Assembly (NCBI GenBank): GCA_964485395.1
Contig: CAZAJF010000019.1
Span: forward strand, 1 to 64,000
Reading direction: 5' to 3'
From: JANNSO01 sp964485395
GTDB lineage: Bacteria > Spirochaetota > Spirochaetia > Treponematales > UBA12059
DNA length: 64,000 nucleotides
Shown here in pieces: positions 62,313 to 64,000 of the stretch; within the stretch, counting starts at the first letter, position 1, and each line of letters starts with the position of its first letter. Under the pieces are notes generated by a model that saw nothing but the letters and a program-made list of their open reading frames with translations, did not search any database and was not told where the DNA came from. The translations under genes and the position numbers were made by a program.

Positions 62313-62759
62313 CTAAATCCAGGCCAGGAATCTATCGGTCATGCCGAGCAGAAGTGGAAGTTGGCCGTGCAGAGTATTGAAATATTCTGCTTGCGTATTA
62401 CCGTCGGTTGTATAGTCGTGGGCGGCTTTATTACGCAGGAGACGTATGGTAATCCATTCTTGCTGGTCCGCAACAATTCCAAGTTTTTCCATGATTGCGA
62501 GTGCATCGGAAAATGTCAGTATATTTTCACCTCGAAGGAGCAGGGCGTGGCGCATGGAACTTGCCAGGACGTCTTGCATTTTTGCGAATCGTTCGGAAAA
62601 GGCGGAAAGTCTTTCCATGGTTTCGGCATCGCAATTTTGCGTGTTGGGCACAGGCCACGAAAGACGCGATTCGGTAAAGAGCAAACCTTGGCGCAGCCTG
62701 CGCAGCGCGGCACATTTTTCAATAAGAATTTCCCTGGCTTCCTGATTAGACTGCTTCAT
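62313..62759 (-). CDS. HEPN-domain toxin, HepT-like
   Basis: 148 residues, helical, with the HepT active motif R-4x-H-x-Y as RNKAAHDY near residues 108-115. HepT-type proteins cleave RNA and are silenced by adenylylation of the Tyr by the MntA partner. Overlaps the partner gene by 14 bases. Confidence 0.82.
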   Translation of the reverse strand: MKQSNQEAREILIEKCAALRRLRQGLLFTESRLSWPVPNTQNCDAETMERLSAFSERFAKMQDVLASSMRHALLLRGENILTFSDALAIMEKLGIVADQQEWITIRLLRNKAAHDYTTDGNTQAEYFNTLHGQLPLLLGMTDRFLAWI

Positions 62760-63048
62760 TAAGCTGCACTCCTTGCGTTTTTGCGAGTCGCTGCCAGGGT
62801 CCGCTTTTTTGCCCCTTCGTGCTCACCAGTAAATCGACTTTGCGCTCAAGTGCCGTAGATAGTGTCTGCTGTAAACGCAGTTCATCAAGCAAGGAAAGTT
62901 TTGTCCGGACTTCGATCAGTAAATCAAAATCTCCACCCCGAGCCTCATCGTGCAACCGTGATCCGAAAAGCCAAATTTTGGGAGTATATTTGAGTTTGGA
63001 AGAACAGATGTTTAGGATTGTGCTGACTTGTTCGGATGAAATTCGCAT
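62746..63048 (-). CDS. Minimal nucleotidyltransferase antitoxin, MntA-like
   Basis: 100 residues. NTase motif GS-9x-DxD in FGSRLHDEARGGDFDLLIEV and a third Asp in KVDLLV. Should transfer AMP to the HEPN partner. First gene of the pair. Confidence 0.85.
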   Translation of the reverse strand: MRISSEQVSTILNICSSKLKYTPKIWLFGSRLHDEARGGDFDLLIEVRTKLSLLDELRLQQTLSTALERKVDLLVSTKGQKSGPWQRLAKTQGVQLNEAV

Positions 63049-63092
63049 ATATTAAATATACCACGCTTTGGTAAAACCGGCGAGTGCCCTTT

Positions 63093-63189
63093 TATGGGGA
63101 GGCGCCAGACCCCGCCGGTTTTCCGGCGAGGCTGGCGCCAGGGGGCGCGTCTGGCACGTGCGGCTGAATGCCGGCACATGGCGCCCCCT
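63093..63189. repeat. REP-like double palindrome right of the toxin-antitoxin pair
   Basis: Two hairpins in tandem: GGCGCCAG..CGCCGG-TTTT-CCGGCG..CTGGCGCC (63101-63139) and GGGGGCGC..GCGCCCCC (63141-63188) with an inner GTGC..GCAC. The left edge repeats the TTATGGGG..CAGACCCC motif of 62288. No T-tract on the minus strand, so a simple terminator is unlikely. Confidence 0.6.
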
Positions 63190-63711
63190 TTATTCGGAAT
63201 CCGCCTTGGCCTGCCTCTCGTGATCGTCGATGTCGACGGCGTCCCAGGGGTAGCATATCCATTTATCCTCGAGGTCGCGCCCAGAAAGGTAGAGCGAGAC
63301 TTCGGGGGGCATGGCGCCGCGCTTTTCCTTGAGCTTGTTGTGCAGCACGGCTACCGCGATGGAAGCGGGCTTGTGGGACAAGAGCTCGCGCACGCAGTAT
63401 TCCAGCGTGGAGCGCGAATCGTCCACCTCGTCCACGAGGAGGATGCGCTTGCCCTGCAGTTCGCGCTCGGCTTCCTCTATCCACTGTACTTTGCGGGGCT
63501 GGTCCGTGGGCTTGTTGTCCTTGTCGTAATAGGCGACGCCGACGGCTAAAATCGGCTGCTTGATAAACGTGCGCAGCATGCGCGCGGGTATGTAGCCCCC
63601 CGAGCCGATGGCCACGATGATGTCCGTGACGTAACCCGACTCTTCGATGCGGTCGGCTAATTCGCGTACGGTGCGGTGGATGTCGTTGTAGGTAAACCGA
63701 TACTTTTCCAT
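63190..63711 (-). CDS. Phosphoribosyltransferase (hypoxanthine/xanthine type)
   Basis: 173 residues, type I PRTase with the PRPP loop ILLVDEVDDSRSTLE near residues 93-107 and the N-terminal IVAIGSGGYIPARML. Probably salvages a purine base; Gpt/Hpt-like by motif, specificity not assigned. A GTG precedes the ATG; neither has a clear Shine-Dalgarno. Confidence 0.85.
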   Translation of the reverse strand: MEKYRFTYNDIHRTVRELADRIEESGYVTDIIVAIGSGGYIPARMLRTFIKQPILAVGVAYYDKDNKPTDQPRKVQWIEEAERELQGKRILLVDEVDDSRSTLEYCVRELLSHKPASIAVAVLHNKLKEKRGAMPPEVSLYLSGRDLEDKWICYPWDAVDIDDHERQAKADSE

Positions 63712-63802
63712 CACGACAGCATAAATCTAAAATTCCGTTGATGCAAGCATGGAAAATCCACGGTGGTTCAGCATTCTCGGCACATAGCGCGCGGGAAGAT
63801 TC

Positions 63803-64000
63803 CTATTTCATCTGATTGAACTCGTCCTCGGTAAACATGTCCCCGTACAGCTTGCGGGCGCAGTCGGGGCAGATGCCGTGGCTGAATCTCACGTCGGCGC
63901 GCGCGCGCACGTATTCTTCGACTTGTTCCCAATACCCGGCGTCATCGCGGATTTTCTTGCAATGCGCGCAAATAGGTATGAGGCCGTTCAGCGTGTGCAC
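63803..64000 (-). CDS. C-terminal fragment of a PAS/response-regulator-type sensory protein
   Basis: Sixty-five residues continue off the right edge. They match the tail common to many PAS-containing sensors: IPICAHCKKIRDDAGYWEQVEEY and SHGICPDCARKLYGD (CxxC pairs likely bind a metal; shown in part as ICAHCKKIRDD and GICPDCARKLY). The domains upstream are not in the window. Confidence 0.7.
   Translation of the reverse strand: MHTLNGLIPICAHCKKIRDDAGYWEQVEEYVRARADVRFSHGICPDCARKLYGDMFTEDEFNQMK

Noticed and set aside
62208..62762. A plus-strand open frame over the toxin gene
   Set aside because: It is antisense to the HEPN gene, which has the family motif and a coupled partner.

Overview
The window reads as chromosomal DNA of a free-living or commensal spirochaete-like bacterium (Treponema/Spirochaeta relatives), moderately GC-rich and gene-dense. 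The support is indirect: a shortened SMC protein, many lipoproteins with spirochaete-style lipoboxes, membrane-bound class III cyclases, winged-HTH/PTS-EIIA regulators and a gapped ketopantoate-reductase relic. No rRNA or other marker gene settles the identity. c-type cytochrome motifs (CxxCH) in two proteins would be unusual for a purely fermentative spirochaete.

Layout. 1-5 kb: an ABC ATPase fragment, tRNA-Arg(CCU), a class III nucleotide cyclase with 2TM-type membrane segments and coiled coil, an RNase II/R-type exonuclease and a small membrane protein. 5.2-5.7 kb: a large inverted array of CACAGAG/CACGGAG repeats. 5.7-8 kb: rplM-rpsI-recX, then an HTH-EIIA regulator that probably starts at AUU. 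8.3-15.6 kb: smc and a tightly overlapping train (membrane protein, Pro-rich lipoprotein, AlaX-type editing protein, B12-binding radical SAM). 15.6-20.7 kb, minus: coiled-coil protein, peptide-binding protein, membrane protein, thymidine-kinase-like protein. 21.5-28.8 kb, minus: the complete phosphate regulon pstS-pstC-pstA-pstB-phoU-phoB-phoR behind a three-repeat Pho box, with a terminator between pstS and pstC. 28.8-30.5 kb: pyrK-pyrD.

30.6-33.5 kb: a PAP2 phosphatase, then a two-gene unit: an adenylate cyclase whose periplasmic sensor has a CxxCH haem motif, and a P460-like cytochrome lipoprotein with its own CxxCH. This is the best candidate for an undescribed system (haem/redox or gas sensing to cAMP). 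33.6-43.8 kb, minus: an eight-gene hydrogenase-4/Ehr-type membrane complex led by an HTH-EIIA regulator, with two tandem HyfB-type antiporter subunits and a large subunit lacking the paired CxxC Ni ligands. One small subunit carries an in-frame 18-bp minisatellite.

44-64 kb: a DUF4382-like lipoprotein, tRNA-Leu(GAG), a PIF1-like helicase, a TPR-GGDEF diguanylate cyclase with YczE-like and MFS proteins, a Crp/Fnr regulator with a PRTase-like partner, small drug/metabolite transporters, a DUF952-cupin fusion with a 56-residue LuxR-HTH mini-gene, a decayed ketopantoate reductase, a transglutaminase/TPR envelope protein overlapping a 1364-residue FN3/InlB/beta-propeller lipoprotein, an MntA/HepT toxin-antitoxin pair between related palindromic motifs, a phosphoribosyltransferase and the tail of a sensory protein.

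Links: the window encodes two class III cyclases and one diguanylate cyclase, so cAMP and c-di-GMP signalling are both represented. Several genes appear to be leaderless or nearly so. Starts were re-chosen from Shine-Dalgarno sites and ATGA-type overlaps.
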